From an uncultured bacterium (GTDB lineage: Bacteria > Patescibacteriota > Minisyncoccia > Phycocordibacterales > CAIZIN01), in the NCBI GenBank assembly GCA_903933085.1, contig CAIZIN010000065.1:1-5389 (forward strand): a stretch of DNA of 5,389 nt. Direction: 5' to 3'. The translations under genes and the position numbers were made by a program. This document shows, piece after piece, positions 5,368 to 5,389 of this stretch; position 1 is the stretch's first letter; each line of letters starts with the position of its first letter. Under the pieces are notes generated by a model. The model did not search any database. It had not been told where the DNA came from and saw only the letters and a program-made list of their open reading frames with translations.

Positions 5368-5389
5368 CTATACAAAAATTACATGAGCA

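Overview
The window is AT-rich bacterial DNA, by eye about two thirds A+T, with tightly packed genes. All reading frames work with the standard bacterial code: TGA serves as a stop, for example at the end of gltX. The best guess is a member of the Candidate Phyla Radiation (Patescibacteria), probably Parcubacteria-like. The reasons are the low GC, the sequence style of MurG and of the coiled-coil M23 peptidase, a zinc-less GluRS, several short orphan proteins, and the lack of Shine-Dalgarno sites. This is inference from family resemblance recalled from memory, not from a search.

Layout: positions 1-37 are almost pure A/T spacer. Positions 38-3874 hold a compact three-gene run on the plus strand: murG (lipid II synthesis), gltX (glutamyl-tRNA synthetase) and a secreted coiled-coil M23 endopeptidase. 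Each junction overlaps, by 11 bp and then by 1 bp, so the genes are very likely co-transcribed and translationally coupled. Positions 3875-4001 form a repeat-packed spacer with five tandem heptamers, a 20-bp dispersed-repeat-like palindrome and a 14-bp inverted repeat. A 71-codon orphan ORF (4002-4217) follows, and its stop codon lies inside a strong intrinsic terminator. Next, a textbook extended -10 promoter drives a 92-residue Trp-rich single-span membrane protein (4273-4551), apparently from a leaderless mRNA. A terminator facing the minus strand separates it from a convergent 202-residue orphan gene (5255-4647), which has its own TTGACA-type promoter near the right edge.

Two genes belong together functionally. 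MurG completes lipid II inside the membrane, and the M23 protein is predicted to cut or remodel peptidoglycan outside it, with a helical-hairpin coil like that of FtsEX-controlled hydrolases (EnvC, PcsB). GltX is a housekeeping passenger. The three short orphans have no assignable function. No complete new multi-gene system is visible. The most unusual material is the repeat-filled spacer, the -10-next-to-ATG layout with no Shine-Dalgarno sites, and the Trp-repeat membrane protein.
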